Assembly: GCF_006088715.1 (NCBI RefSeq)
Contig: NZ_CP030771.1
Coordinates: forward strand, 4,660,001 to 4,724,000
Direction of reading: 5' to 3'
Origin: Streptomyces sp. YIM 121038
GTDB lineage: Bacteria; Actinomycetota; Actinomycetes; Streptomycetales; Streptomycetaceae
DNA length: 64,000 nucleotides
Shown in pieces: positions 42,384-51,131 of the stretch. Each line of letters begins with the position of its first letter. Position 1 is the first letter of the stretch. The notes under the pieces were generated by a model. That model searched no databases. It saw nothing but the letters and a program-made list of their open reading frames with translations, and was not told the DNA's origin. Position numbers and translations under genes: made by a program.

Positions 42384-43256
42384 TCAGTTCGAGAACTGCC
42401 GCTCCCGGACCGCGCGCCACCGCTCGACGAGCCGCGCGTACGCCTCGCCCGCGCCCACGCCGTCTCCGTCGCGCAGCGCCTCGATGCCCGCGGCCACGTC
42501 CGCCGCCGAGTGGTCCTCGTCGAGCGTCTCCGCCGACAGCGTGTGCACCAGGCCGCCGTAGTCCAGCTCCACGAGCGAGCGCGGATGGAACTCCTCGAGC
42601 CACCGGCCCACGTCCACCAGGCCGTCGATGAGCGGCCCCTCGTCCATGGCGTTCCGCAGCGCCTTCAGGCCGCGCGCGACCCGGCGCCTCGCCTGCACCA
42701 TCGGCGTGCGGTAGCGCAGCACGGGCGCCGCCGCCACGGGCGGTTCGCCCCCGTCGGCCGCGTCGGCGTACGCCGTGTCGTAGAAGCGCTCCTCGTCCGC
42801 GACGAGCACGAACCAGTTCAGCGGGACGTGCCAGGTCGCCGTGCGGATCCAGGGGCGCGCGTCGGGGTTGCGCGCCAGCCAGGCCTCGTAGTCCGCGGCC
42901 GCCTGCCGGCGCACCACCGGCGGGATGACCGCGTCGAGGACCGGCGCGGGCAGCAGCCCGGACAGCTCGTCGAGGGCCTGCCAGCCGCGCAGCCGGGTGC
43001 GCCAGGGGCAGACGCACACCACGCCGTCCGCCTCGACCACGAAGGCCTCCCGGCTCTCGTGCACCGGCACCGGGATCGGCGGCGTGGGCGCCAGATCCGC
43101 CAGGGAGGCCCGCAGTTCGTCCTGGTAGGAGGGCCGCTCCGGGCGGCGTGCGTAGCGCGCCCAGTGGGTGCGCTCGGGCTCGGGGAAGGCGGCGAGGGGC
43201 TCGTACACGCGCAGGTACGACGCATACGGGACGACCACCGAGGACACCTTGGGCAC
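42384..43256 (-). CDS. Conserved streptomycete protein of unknown function, 290 residues
   Basis: I do not recognise a characterised domain. The protein is soluble and rich in Trp, Arg and acidic residues. It begins PKVSSVVVPYASYLRVYEPL, contains WHVPLNWFVLVADEER and PMVQARRRVARGLKAL, and ends in a helical acidic segment. Its place between bldC and vdh is, from memory, conserved in streptomycetes. GTG at 43256 follows a very strong GGAGGGGGGAG; the frame to 43307 is unsupported. It diverges from vdh, so the 235-bp spacer holds both promoters. Confidence 0.75.
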   Translation of the reverse strand: MPKVSSVVVPYASYLRVYEPLAAFPEPERTHWARYARRPERPSYQDELRASLADLAPTPPIPVPVHESREAFVVEADGVVCVCPWRTRLRGWQALDELSGLLPAPVLDAVIPPVVRRQAAADYEAWLARNPDARPWIRTATWHVPLNWFVLVADEERFYDTAYADAADGGEPPVAAAPVLRYRTPMVQARRRVARGLKALRNAMDEGPLIDGLVDVGRWLEEFHPRSLVELDYGGLVHTLSAETLDEDHSAADVAAGIEALRDGDGVGAGEAYARLVERWRAVRERQFSN

Positions 43257-43491
43257 GGCTCCCCCCTCCCCCGCCCACCGGCTGGAAAACACTGCAAATC
43301 GTGCCATGGCCGAACACCGCCGTACTCCGTCTCGCAGCCCGGGAGAGTGACCCCCGTGAAGAGGGGACAGAGTCTTGCCGACCTCCGTGCGGCGGCGGGG
43401 CCCCGCAAGGCTCTACTCTCATGCCACAACGGGACCCGCCACCCGCACGGGCACCCGTCCAACCGCCGCTATGTATCCGGGAGTCACCACC

Positions 43492-44574
43492 GTGACCGAT
43501 GTAACCGACGGCGTCCTGCACACCCTGTTCCAGTCGGACCAGGGGGGTCATGAGCAGGTCGTGCTCTGCCAGGACCGCGCCAGCGGACTGAAGGCCGTCA
43601 TCGCCATCCACTCCACCGCCCTGGGCCCCGCCCTCGGCGGCACGCGCTTCTACCCCTACGCCACCGAGGAGGCGGCCGTCGCCGACGCGCTGAACCTCGC
43701 GCGCGGGATGTCGTACAAGAACGCCATGGCCGGGCTCGACCACGGCGGGGGCAAGGCCGTCATCATCGGCGACCCGGACAAGATCAAGAGCGAGGAGCTG
43801 CTCCTCGCCTACGGCCGCTTCGTGGCCTCCCTCGGCGGCCGCTACGTGACGGCCTGCGACGTCGGCACGTACGTGGCGGACATGGACGTCGTGGCGCGCG
43901 AGAGCCGCTGGACGACCGGCCGCTCGCCCGAGAACGGCGGCGCGGGCGACTCCTCGGTGCTGACCGCCTTCGGCGTCTTCCAGGGCATGCGGGCGTCCGC
44001 CGAGACCCTGTGGGGCCAGCCCACGCTGCGCGGCCGCAAGGTCGGCGTCGCGGGCGTCGGCAAGGTCGGGCACATCCTCGTCGAGCACCTCGTCGAGGAC
44101 GGCGCCGAGGTCGTGATCACGGACGTGCGCGCGGACTCCGTGCGCCGCATCACGGACAAGTACCCGCAGGTCTCCTCGGTCGCGGACACCGAGGCCCTGA
44201 TCCGCACGGAGGGCCTCGACGTGTACGCGCCGTGCGCGCTCGGCGGCGCCCTGAACGACGACACCGTGCCGGTCCTCACCGCCCGGGTGGTGTGCGGCGC
44301 GGCCAACAACCAGCTCGCGCACCCCGGCGTCGAGAAGGACCTCGCCGACCGCGGCATCCTCTACGCCCCGGACTACGTGGTGAACGCGGGCGGCGTGATC
44401 CAGGTCGCCGACGAGCTGCACGGCTTCGACTTCGACCGCTGCAAGGCGAAGGCCTCGAAGATCTACGACACCACGCTCGCCATCTTCGCGCGCGCGAAGG
44501 CGGACGGCATACCGCCCGCCGCGGCGGCCGACAGGATCGCCGAGCAGCGCATCGCGGAGGCCCGTCGCGGCTGA
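43492..44574 (+). CDS. vdh: Valine (leucine/phenylalanine-type) dehydrogenase
   Basis: The 360-residue NAD-dependent enzyme oxidatively deaminates valine and other branched-chain amino acids to the 2-oxo acids, feeding branched precursors to fatty acid and macrolide synthesis. The catalytic segment [11 protein letters not shown] with an active-site Lys in [10 protein letters not shown] (about residues 75-84) and the NAD-binding [16 protein letters not shown] (about 183-198) are present. [12 protein letters not shown] is typical of Glu/Leu/Phe/Val dehydrogenases. GTG at 43492 has GGGAG eight bases upstream; ATG at 43471 is an in-frame alternative. Near-identity to S. coelicolor Vdh, as I recall it, supports the assignment. 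Confidence 0.95.
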   Translation: MTDVTDGVLHTLFQSDQGGHEQVVLCQDRASGLKAVIAIHSTALGPALGGTRFYPYATEEAAVADALNLARGMSYKNAMAGLDHGGGKAVIIGDPDKIKSEELLLAYGRFVASLGGRYVTACDVGTYVADMDVVARESRWTTGRSPENGGAGDSSVLTAFGVFQGMRASAETLWGQPTLRGRKVGVAGVGKVGHILVEHLVEDGAEVVITDVRADSVRRITDKYPQVSSVADTEALIRTEGLDVYAPCALGGALNDDTVPVLTARVVCGAANNQLAHPGVEKDLADRGILYAPDYVVNAGGVIQVADELHGFDFDRCKAKASKIYDTTLAIFARAKADGIPPAAAADRIAEQRIAEARRG

Positions 44575-44968
44575 CGCGTACCGGGCGAAAGGCTGCGGAA
44601 CGTGTCCGAATGATGGCGGAACGCAGCCCGCCGAAGCCCGGGGACAACTGAATACGGCCTCCAGAACGGCCTGATTGGGCCCTGACAAGGCCCTCCTCGG
44701 GGCCCGCCGGCGTCATCGGGAGAGAAGACTCACGCCCGTCGGCGGGTCGCCCGCCAAGAAGAGGTTAAAATCGCAGCTGACCAGCGAGGAAAGGGCTCCT
44801 TGCCGGTCGTGCGCCCAGGCGCGTCCTGCGGGCGACGTACCGTATGGCCGCAGGAACAGGTACCGTGGAAGCCCTACGGACCGGTCTCTCCACGGAGAGC
44901 CCGTTCCGGATCATGAACGCGTGTCAAGACTCTGGGGCCATGAGCCCCGATACCGAGGGGGTCGAGCC
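44575..44968. other. Intergenic region between vdh and the DUF3073 gene
   Basis: This 394-bp stretch has no gene. TTAAAAT at 44765-44771 is a candidate -10 element, and TACCGT occurs twice (about 44838 and 44862). It probably contains the DUF3073 promoter and a leader of up to 200 bases. Confidence 0.45.
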
Positions 44969-45226
44969 ATGGGGCGCGGCCGGGCCAAGGCCAAGCAGAC
45001 AAAGGTCGCCCGCCAGCTGAAGTACAACAGCGGCGGGACTGACCTGTCGCGTCTGGCCAATGAGCTGGGCGCTTCGACTTCGCAGCAGCCGCCGAATGGC
45101 GAGCCGTTCGAGGACGAGGACGACGAAGACCCGTACGCGCAGTACGCGGATCTGTACAACACCGACGACGATGACGACGAGGACGCGGACGAGTCCGGCC
45201 CGTCGCAGCAGCGCCGCGGCGCTTGA
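44969..45226 (+). CDS. DUF3073 small conserved actinobacterial protein
   Basis: The 85-residue protein has the characteristic basic N-terminus MGRGRAKAKQTKVARQLKY, a short conserved middle and a strongly acidic C-terminus (DDDDDEDADE). The family is widespread next to purine genes in Actinobacteria and has no established function; the bipolar charge suggests nucleic-acid binding with autoinhibition, which is inference. ATG at 44969 has GAGGGGG seven bases upstream. It converges on purM. Confidence 0.92.
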   Translation: MGRGRAKAKQTKVARQLKYNSGGTDLSRLANELGASTSQQPPNGEPFEDEDDEDPYAQYADLYNTDDDDDEDADESGPSQQRRGA

Positions 45227-45292
45227 CCTCGTAGTTCGGTTCTTCGCGCGGTAACGTCCGCACCTCTCGCGGACAGCGCGACAACGCACTTC

Positions 45293-45322
45293 ACCCGGTC
45301 CGGGCAGCTTGCCGGACCGGGT
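45293..45322. terminator. Convergent terminator between DUF3073 gene and purM
   Basis: An 11-bp stem (ACCCGGTCCGG and complement) with an 8-base loop ends in TTTCG on the plus strand, 66 bases after the DUF3073 stop and 32 bases from the purM stop. Confidence 0.75.
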
Positions 45323-45354
45323 TTCGTGCTGTGCGGGCGCTGTGCGGGCGGGGA

Positions 45355-46437
45355 TTACTTGGCGTAGTCGCCGATGAGCTCGGCTCCCGCGGCGTGATCG
45401 CCGCGGTCGGTGATCTCGCCCGCGACCCAGGACTCGACGCCGCGGTCGGCGAGCGTCGCCAGGGCCACGTCGACCGAGTCCTCGGGCACGACGGCGATCA
45501 TGCCGACGCCCATGTTCAGGGTCTTCTCCAGCTCCAGGCGCTCGACCTGCCCCGCCTTGCCGACGAGGTCGAAGACGGCGCCCGGCGCCCAGGTGGAGCG
45601 GTCGACGGTGGCGTGCAGGCCGTCCGGGATCACCCGGGCCAGGTTCGCCGCGAGGCCGCCGCCGGTGACGTGGCTGAACGCGTGCACGTCGGTGGTGCGG
45701 GTCAGCGCCAGACAGTCCAGCGAGTAGATCTTGGTGGGCTCCAGGAGCTCCTCGCCGAGCGTGCGGCCGAACTCCTCGACCTGCTGGTCCAGGGTCATCT
45801 TCGCGCGGTCGAAGACCACGTGCCGGACCAGCGAGTACCCGTTGGAGTGAAGCCCGGAGGACGCCATGGCGATGACCGCGTCACCCTTACGGATGCGATC
45901 GGGGCCGAGCAGGCGGTCGGCCTCCACGGCGCCCGTGCCCGCGCCCGCGACGTCGAAGTCGTCCGGGCCGAGCAGGCCCGGGTGTTCGGCCGTCTCACCG
46001 CCGACGAGCGCACAGCCCGCGAGCACACAGCCCTCGGCGATGCCCTTGACGATGGCGGCGACGCGCTCGGGGTGGACCTTGCCGACGCAGATGTAGTCGG
46101 TCATGAACAGCGGCTCGGCGCCGCACACGACGATGTCGTCCATGACCATGGCGACCAGGTCGTGGCCGATGGTGTCGTACACGCCGAGCTGCCGGGCGAG
46201 GTCGACCTTGGTGCCGACCCCGTCCGTGGCGGAGGCGAGCAGCGGCCGCTCGAAGCGCTTGAGGGCGGAGGCGTCGAAGAGCCCGGCGAAGCCGCCGAGG
46301 CCGCCGAGGCCCGCCACCTCCGGACGCTGGGTCTTCTTGACCCACTCCTTCATGAGCTCGACAGCGCGGTCGCCCGCCTCGATGTCGACGCCCGCCGCGG
46401 CGTAGGAGGCACCAGTACCAGCAGTTGTCTCAGACAT
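45355..46437 (-). CDS. purM: Phosphoribosylformylglycinamidine cyclo-ligase (AIR synthetase)
   Basis: The 360-residue enzyme closes FGAM to 5-aminoimidazole ribonucleotide, the fifth step of purine synthesis, with ATP. It has the PurM signatures LLASATDGVGTKVDLA (about residues 65-80), MVMDDIVVCGAEPLFMTDYI, CALVGGETAEHPG (ATP-binding) and FSHVTGGGLAANLARV. ATG at 46437 follows a short AGG. It lies 32 bases after purF on the same strand, so purF-purM form an operon. Confidence 0.97.
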   Translation of the reverse strand: MSETTAGTGASYAAAGVDIEAGDRAVELMKEWVKKTQRPEVAGLGGLGGFAGLFDASALKRFERPLLASATDGVGTKVDLARQLGVYDTIGHDLVAMVMDDIVVCGAEPLFMTDYICVGKVHPERVAAIVKGIAEGCVLAGCALVGGETAEHPGLLGPDDFDVAGAGTGAVEADRLLGPDRIRKGDAVIAMASSGLHSNGYSLVRHVVFDRAKMTLDQQVEEFGRTLGEELLEPTKIYSLDCLALTRTTDVHAFSHVTGGGLAANLARVIPDGLHATVDRSTWAPGAVFDLVGKAGQVERLELEKTLNMGVGMIAVVPEDSVDVALATLADRGVESWVAGEITDRGDHAAGAELIGDYAK

Positions 46438-46469
46438 TGCCTGGGATCTTTCGGGGTTGACGATGGGGC

Positions 46470-47996
46470 TCAGGGGCGACGGATCGCGTCGGCTGCGGCC
46501 GTGGCCGCCGGGCCCGCGGCCAGCTCCGTCTCCAGGAGCTGCTTGCCGAGCAGCTCGGGGTCGGGCAGCTCCATCGGGTACTCGCCGTCGAAGCAGGCGC
46601 GGCACAGGTCCGGCTTGTCGATGGTGGTCGCCTCGATCATGCCGTCGATGGAGATGTACGAGAGCGAGTCGGCACCGAGCGACGTGGCGATCTCGTCCAC
46701 GCTCATGCCGTTGGCGATCAGCTCGGCGCGGGTCGCGAAGTCGATGCCGAAGAAGCAGGGCCACTTCACGGGGGGCGAGGAGATGCGGATGTGCACCTCG
46801 GCGGCGCCCGCCTCGCGGAGCATCTTGACCAGCGCGCGCTGGGTGTTGCCGCGGACGATCGAGTCGTCGACGACCACCAGGCGCTTGCCCTTGATGACTT
46901 CCTTGAGGGGGTTCAGCTTCAGCCGGATGCCCAGCTGGCGGATGGTCTGGGAGGGCTGGATGAAGGTCCGCCCGACATAGGCGTTCTTGACGAGGCCGGC
47001 GCCGAAGGGGATGCCGGAGGCCTCCGCGTAGCCGATCGCGGCGGGGGTGCCGGACTCGGGCGTCGCTATGACCAGGTCCGCGTCGACCGGCGCTTCCTTG
47101 GCCAGTTTCCGCCCCATCTCGACGCGCGAGAGGTAGACGTTGCGGCCCGCGATGTCGGTGTCGGGGCGGGCCAGGTAGACATACTCGAAGACACAGCCCT
47201 TGGGCTTCGCTTCCGCGAATCGCGAGGTGCGCAGGCCGTTCTCGTCGATGGCGACGAACTCGCCGGGCTCGATCTCGCGGACGAAGCTGGCGCCGCAGAT
47301 GTCGAGCGCGGCGGACTCCGAGGCGACGACCCAGCCGCGCTCCAGACGGCCGAGGACCAGCGGGCGGATGCCCTGCGGGTCACGGGCGGCGTACAGCGTG
47401 TGCTCGTCCATGAAGACGAGGCTGAAGGCGCCCCGCACCTGCGGCAGGACCGCGGCCGCGGCTTCCTCTATGGTCAGCGGCTTGCCGTCGGCGTCGGTCT
47501 GGCCCGCGAGCAGCGCGGTGACCAGGTCCGTGTCGTTGGTCGCGGCGACCTGGGTCGCGCGGCCGTTCTCCTTCGGCAGGGCGGCGACCAGCTCGGCGAG
47601 CCGGGCCGTGTTGACGAGGTTGCCGTTGTGGCCGAGGGCGATGGAGCCGTGGGCCGTGGCGCGGAACGTGGGCTGGGCGTTCTCCCACACCGAGGCTCCG
47701 GTGGTCGAGTAGCGGGCGTGTCCGACCGCGATATGACCTTGGAGGGAGCCGAGGGAAGTTTCGTCGAAGACCTGGGAGACCAGGCCCATGTCCTTGAAGA
47801 CGAGGATCTGGGAGCCGTTGCTGACCGCGATTCCCGCGGATTCCTGGCCCCGATGCTGGAGGGCGTAGAGCCCGAAGTACGTGAGCTTTGCGACCTCTTC
47901 GCCCGGAGCCCAGACACCGAAGACGCCGCAAGCGTCCTGGGGGCCTTTCTCGCCGGGGAGCAGATCGTGATTGAGTCGACCGTCACCACGTGGCAC
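46470..47996 (-). CDS. purF: Amidophosphoribosyltransferase
   Basis: The 508-residue enzyme catalyses the first committed step of purine synthesis, PRPP + glutamine to phosphoribosylamine. An N-terminal propeptide of about 22 residues (PRGDGRLNHDLLPGEKGPQDA) precedes the catalytic Cys of the Ntn glutaminase (CGVFGVW). The phosphoribosyltransferase loop VVVDDSIVRGNT is at about residues 365-376. Cysteine-containing segments near the C-terminus (PPVKWPCFFGID and DLCRACFDG) match the Fe-S-type B. subtilis-like class. GTG at 47996 is preceded by TACACT seven bases upstream and no ribosome binding site, indicating a leaderless promoter. Confidence 0.97.
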   Translation of the reverse strand: MPRGDGRLNHDLLPGEKGPQDACGVFGVWAPGEEVAKLTYFGLYALQHRGQESAGIAVSNGSQILVFKDMGLVSQVFDETSLGSLQGHIAVGHARYSTTGASVWENAQPTFRATAHGSIALGHNGNLVNTARLAELVAALPKENGRATQVAATNDTDLVTALLAGQTDADGKPLTIEEAAAAVLPQVRGAFSLVFMDEHTLYAARDPQGIRPLVLGRLERGWVVASESAALDICGASFVREIEPGEFVAIDENGLRTSRFAEAKPKGCVFEYVYLARPDTDIAGRNVYLSRVEMGRKLAKEAPVDADLVIATPESGTPAAIGYAEASGIPFGAGLVKNAYVGRTFIQPSQTIRQLGIRLKLNPLKEVIKGKRLVVVDDSIVRGNTQRALVKMLREAGAAEVHIRISSPPVKWPCFFGIDFATRAELIANGMSVDEIATSLGADSLSYISIDGMIEATTIDKPDLCRACFDGEYPMELPDPELLGKQLLETELAAGPAATAAADAIRRP

Positions 47997-48003
47997 GGCA
48001 CCG

Positions 48004-48009
48004 AGTGTA
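48004..48009 (-). promoter_or_regulatory. -10 element of leaderless purF promoter
   Basis: On the minus strand TACACT ends seven bases before the purF GTG, placing transcription start at or next to the start codon. The -35 region is less clear (TTCGGA 18 bases further). Confidence 0.5.
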
Positions 48010-48256
48010 GGCGAGATCGACCACTGGTCCGAATTGGGGATACGGGTCCCGTACGGAGCGTAGGCGGGTGCTTTACGGGGCCTCCGAGGGGCGCGGCCGA
48101 ATATGTACGTTCCGCCAAGCGGCCCGGGTGAGGATCTCTCCGCGGCCCCCTTGTCGATCTTTGGTCGGCGGGGTTGCTTCAGCCGTGCGAAGGGCTCGTG
48201 AACAGGCACGACAGGGCGTTGACAGCCCTCTGTGGACTCCGTGAGGCTCCTCAACC

Positions 48257-48355
48257 ATGCAGCCCTCCGGTGACCCGCTGACGGTCCCGCTCGTGTGGCG
48301 CCGCCATGTCGATCTGGCCCGCGTCGCGAGCGCGATCTGTCGTCGCGCCCTCTGA
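48257..48355 (+). CDS. Putative leader peptide of the RHVDL...C type
   Basis: This 32-codon frame (MQPSGDPLTVPLVWRRHVDL followed by ARVASAICRRAL) has high GC3 unlike its surroundings. It matches the short actinobacterial leader peptides with the core RRHVDLxRVxSAxCR that precede sulfur-metabolism genes and are thought to sense cysteine by ribosome-mediated attenuation. ATG at 48257 has GTGAGG ten bases upstream. It lies 258 bases before a sulfatase gene on the same strand, and hairpins lie between them. The peptide itself probably has no function apart from its translation; the single Cys codon near its end would be the sensor. Confidence 0.72.
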   Translation: MQPSGDPLTVPLVWRRHVDLARVASAICRRAL

Positions 48356-48370
48356 GCCGGACTTCCATTT

Positions 48371-48434
48371 CGCCCCGTTTCAGGGCGGTTTGACACTCTG
48401 GCCCATGGGACGTTTGTCACGCTGAAACGTTCCC
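48371..48434 (+). promoter_or_regulatory. Candidate attenuator hairpins in the sulfatase leader
   Basis: After the leader peptide stop, CGCCC-N7-GGGCG (about 48371-48388, followed by GTTTG) can form a short terminator-like hairpin. GGGACGTTT and AAACGTTCCC (about 48407-48434) form a second stem with one bulged T. Pairing alternatives between them would suit an attenuation switch. Confidence 0.4.
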
Positions 48435-48613
48435 TCTTCGGGTCACTTCGGGGTGCTTTCTGCCCCCGCCGGCCGGCTTCCCCCGCGCTCCGGCGCGCTC
48501 CCGCCGCCCTGTACGGGCCGCTCCTCCGCCCTCGCGGGCCGCGCCCGCCGCCCGCGCCACGGGGGCATCCGCACGCCCCCGCGCAGGGGGCCCTCCCCGC
48601 CCTGGAGTCCTTT

Positions 48614-50032
48614 GTGTCTTCGTACGAGAGCCCCCGAGCTCCACTGTCCCGGCGCGCCTTCACCGGAGGTGTGGCGGGCGCCGCCACCGCCGTCGGGATC
48701 GGTGCGGGCGAGGCCGTCGCCGCGCCCGCCGAGCGGCCCTTCGCCGCCCGCGAGGAGCGCGACCGGCGGGCCGGACGACGGCCCAACATCCTCTTCGTCC
48801 TCGGCGACGACCTCGGCTGGGCCGACCTGTCGTCCTACGGCTCCCCGCACATCAGAACCCCGCACCTGGACCGCCTGGCCCGCCAGGGCGTGCGCTTCAC
48901 CCAGGCCTACTCCGGCTCCGCGACCTGCTCCCCCACCCGCTTCAGCCTGTACACCGGGCGCTTCCCCGGGCGGACGAAGGGCGGGCTCGCCGAGCCCATC
49001 GCCGACAGGTCGGTGGGCCTGGAGCCCACCCACCCCACGCTCGCCTCGCTGCTGCGCGGCGCCGGGTACGCGACCGCGCTCATCGGCAAGTGGCACTGCG
49101 GCTATCTGCCGGACTACTCGCCCACCAAGTCGGGCTGGGACGAGTTCTTCGGGAACTTCGGCGGGGCCCTGGAGTACTACTCCAAGCTCGGCCTGGGCGG
49201 CGAGTACGACCTGTACGAGGGCGACGCGGCCTACAAGGACCTGCGCTACTACACGCGGATCCTGACCGAGCGGGCGAGCGAGTACGTCCGGCGCGACCAC
49301 GACCGGCCGTGGCTGCTCAACCTCAACTTCACCACCCCGCACTGGCCCTGGATAGCCGACGGCGACACCGAGGTCAGCGCGGAGATCGTGCGGCGCATCA
49401 AGGCCGGGGACCGCGGTGCCCTCCAGCACCGGGACGGCGGGTCGATCGCCAAGTACACGGAGATGGTGCAGGACCTGGACCGGTCGATCGGGCACGTGCT
49501 GCACGCCCTGAAGACGTCCGGCCAGGAGCGCGACACCCTCGTCTTCTTCGCCTCCGACAACGGCGGCGAGCGCTTCTCCTACAACTGGCCGCTGTCCGGG
49601 AACAAGGGCTCGCTGCGGGAGGGCGGCATCCGGGTGCCGACGATCCTGCGCTGGCCCGCCAGGATCGACGGCGGGCAGGTCAGCGACCTGCCCGTGTACA
49701 CGCCCGACTGGACGGCGACGCTGCTCGAACTCGCCGGGGCGCGGCCCGAGCGGGACCGGCCGCTCGACGGCACGAGCCTCGCCGGGTATCTGCTGCGCGG
49801 CACCGAGCCGCGCGAGCGGGACCTGTTCTGGCGGGTGCGCGGCGAGCGGGCGCTGCGGCGCGGGCCGTGGAAGTACTACCGCGGCAAGGGCGGCGCGGAC
49901 CAGCTCTTCCACCTGGGCCGCGACCAGCGGGAACAGGCGGACCTCGCGCTCCGGGAGCCCGCGCTCCTCGCGGAGCTGCGGACGGCGTGGGAGCGGACGG
50001 AGGCGGGCCTGCTGCCGTATCCGACGGCGTGA
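48614..50032 (+). CDS. Tat-exported sulfatase
   Basis: The 472-residue enzyme hydrolyses sulfate esters after export. The N-terminus has a twin-arginine signal (LSRRAFTGGVAGAATAVGIG, about residues 11-30). The alkaline-phosphatase-like core starts with ILFVLGDDLGWADLSSYG (metal-binding Asp pair). The formylglycine motif is CSPTR within SGSATCSPTRFSLYTGR (about 100-116), needing an FGE-type maturase encoded elsewhere. Other metal and active-site parts are GKWHCGYLP and FFASDNGGERF. GTG at 48614 has GGAG six bases upstream. The long leader carries an RHVDL-type leader peptide, suggesting induction under cysteine or sulfate limitation, so the enzyme may scavenge sulfur from sulfate esters. Confidence 0.92.
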   Translation: MSSYESPRAPLSRRAFTGGVAGAATAVGIGAGEAVAAPAERPFAAREERDRRAGRRPNILFVLGDDLGWADLSSYGSPHIRTPHLDRLARQGVRFTQAYSGSATCSPTRFSLYTGRFPGRTKGGLAEPIADRSVGLEPTHPTLASLLRGAGYATALIGKWHCGYLPDYSPTKSGWDEFFGNFGGALEYYSKLGLGGEYDLYEGDAAYKDLRYYTRILTERASEYVRRDHDRPWLLNLNFTTPHWPWIADGDTEVSAEIVRRIKAGDRGALQHRDGGSIAKYTEMVQDLDRSIGHVLHALKTSGQERDTLVFFASDNGGERFSYNWPLSGNKGSLREGGIRVPTILRWPARIDGGQVSDLPVYTPDWTATLLELAGARPERDRPLDGTSLAGYLLRGTEPRERDLFWRVRGERALRRGPWKYYRGKGGADQLFHLGRDQREQADLALREPALLAELRTAWERTEAGLLPYPTA

Positions 50033-50061
50033 GGGCTGCCGTCACGAAGGCGCGGGCGCGC

Positions 50062-50116
50062 GGTGGACCGGCCGTCCGGCGCGGACGCGCGGTGGGTGGA
50101 CCGGCCGTCCGGCGCG
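50062..50116. repeat. 33-bp-spaced direct repeat
   Basis: GGTGGACCGGCCGTCCGGCG occurs at 50062-50081 and 50095-50114, both extended by CG. Each copy contains the palindrome ggaccggccgtcc-like core. It sits between the convergent sulfatase and META-lipoprotein genes. Confidence 0.75.
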
Positions 50117-50129
50117 CGCTCGTGCCGGG

Positions 50130-50975
50130 CTACTTCTTGGCGTTCGCGTCGACGGTCGCGGTCGCGCTCACGACCGTGCCGTCCTTCGCCGTGAGCGTGA
50201 GGCCGTCCTTCTTGACCTGGTACTGGGTCTTGCCCTCGAACAGCTTGAGCAGGTCGCGTTCGGTCTTCGCCTTGGCGCCCGTGCACATCATGCGGGTCAG
50301 CTTCGGCGTGCCGAAGGCGAGGGTGCCGTCGCGCGACTCGGCCTTGCCGGTGACGTCGTTGCAGCCGAGGTTGCCGCGCACGGTGCCGTCCTTGCCGAAG
50401 ACCAGCCGGGCCTTGCCCGCCACCTGCTTCGGCAGGGGCCGCGCCGAGTCGCCCTCGCCCACGGAGTCCACGGTCCAGACGGTGCCCTGGAGCGGGGCAC
50501 CGGGGGCCACCGGCTTGCTGGTCAGGGCGATCCGGTCGCCGTCGGCGTTGGTGAGGGTGAGGCGGTCGTCGTCGACGCTGGCCTTGAGCGTGCCGTCGAT
50601 GGCGCGGGCGAGGCTGTTCTCGAAGTCGAGCGCCTCGCAGGCCATCTCGGTGTGCACGCCGGGCTTGAAGCGGACGGTGTCGCCCTTCACGGAGACGTCG
50701 GCGCCGTAGCCGTTGCAGCCGAAGTTGCCGCCGGTGCCGCCCTTTCCGCCGAGTCGTACGTAGACGTCGTCCGGCGCCTTCTGCTTCTTGCCGTCGACGG
50801 TGAGGCTCTCGACGTTCCAGCGCACGCCGGTCAGGGACGCCTGGGATCCGCCGGAGCCGGAGTCCGCCTTGGCGGGTTTTTCGGAGTCGTTCGATCCGGA
50901 CTCCGAGCCGCAGGCAGCGAGCAGACCTGCGGCGAAGAGGACGGTGAGGGTCTGGGTAACGCGCTGCTTGTACAT
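50130..50975 (-). CDS. Lipoprotein with two META/HslJ domains
   Basis: The 281-residue protein has a classic lipoprotein signal peptide (LTVLFAAGLLAAC, lipobox LAAC at about residues 19-22). Two META (HslJ-type) domains follow, at about 48-150 and 160-275. The repeats of the fold are seen in GGNFGCNGYGADVSV / EMACEALDFEN and VRGNLGCNDVTGKA / TRMMCTGAKAKTERDLL, each with a conserved cysteine pair likely forming a disulfide. META domains occur in bacterial surface and stress proteins; the role here is unknown. ATG at 50975 is immediately preceded by the palindrome GTCACTGTGAC-like sequence rather than a good ribosome binding site. Confidence 0.88.
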   Translation of the reverse strand: MYKQRVTQTLTVLFAAGLLAACGSESGSNDSEKPAKADSGSGGSQASLTGVRWNVESLTVDGKKQKAPDDVYVRLGGKGGTGGNFGCNGYGADVSVKGDTVRFKPGVHTEMACEALDFENSLARAIDGTLKASVDDDRLTLTNADGDRIALTSKPVAPGAPLQGTVWTVDSVGEGDSARPLPKQVAGKARLVFGKDGTVRGNLGCNDVTGKAESRDGTLAFGTPKLTRMMCTGAKAKTERDLLKLFEGKTQYQVKKDGLTLTAKDGTVVSATATVDANAKK

Positions 50976-51131
50976 GTCACTGTGACGGAGCGACGGGCGG
51001 ACCGGTTCCCCTCGCGCCGACGGTCCTTGAGGCCCGCCGCCCGGCGGCCCCGCGGTCCTCAGGGCCCGCCGCACGACGGGCCCCGCGGTCTTCGAGCCCC
51101 GCCGCCCGACGCTCCCGCGGCCCCCTGTCCG

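Noticed and set aside
48073..48258. Minus-strand frame MVEEPHGVHRG... upstream of purF
   Set aside because: Codon third positions are not GC-rich as in real genes here, and the opposite strand holds the better supported leader peptide.
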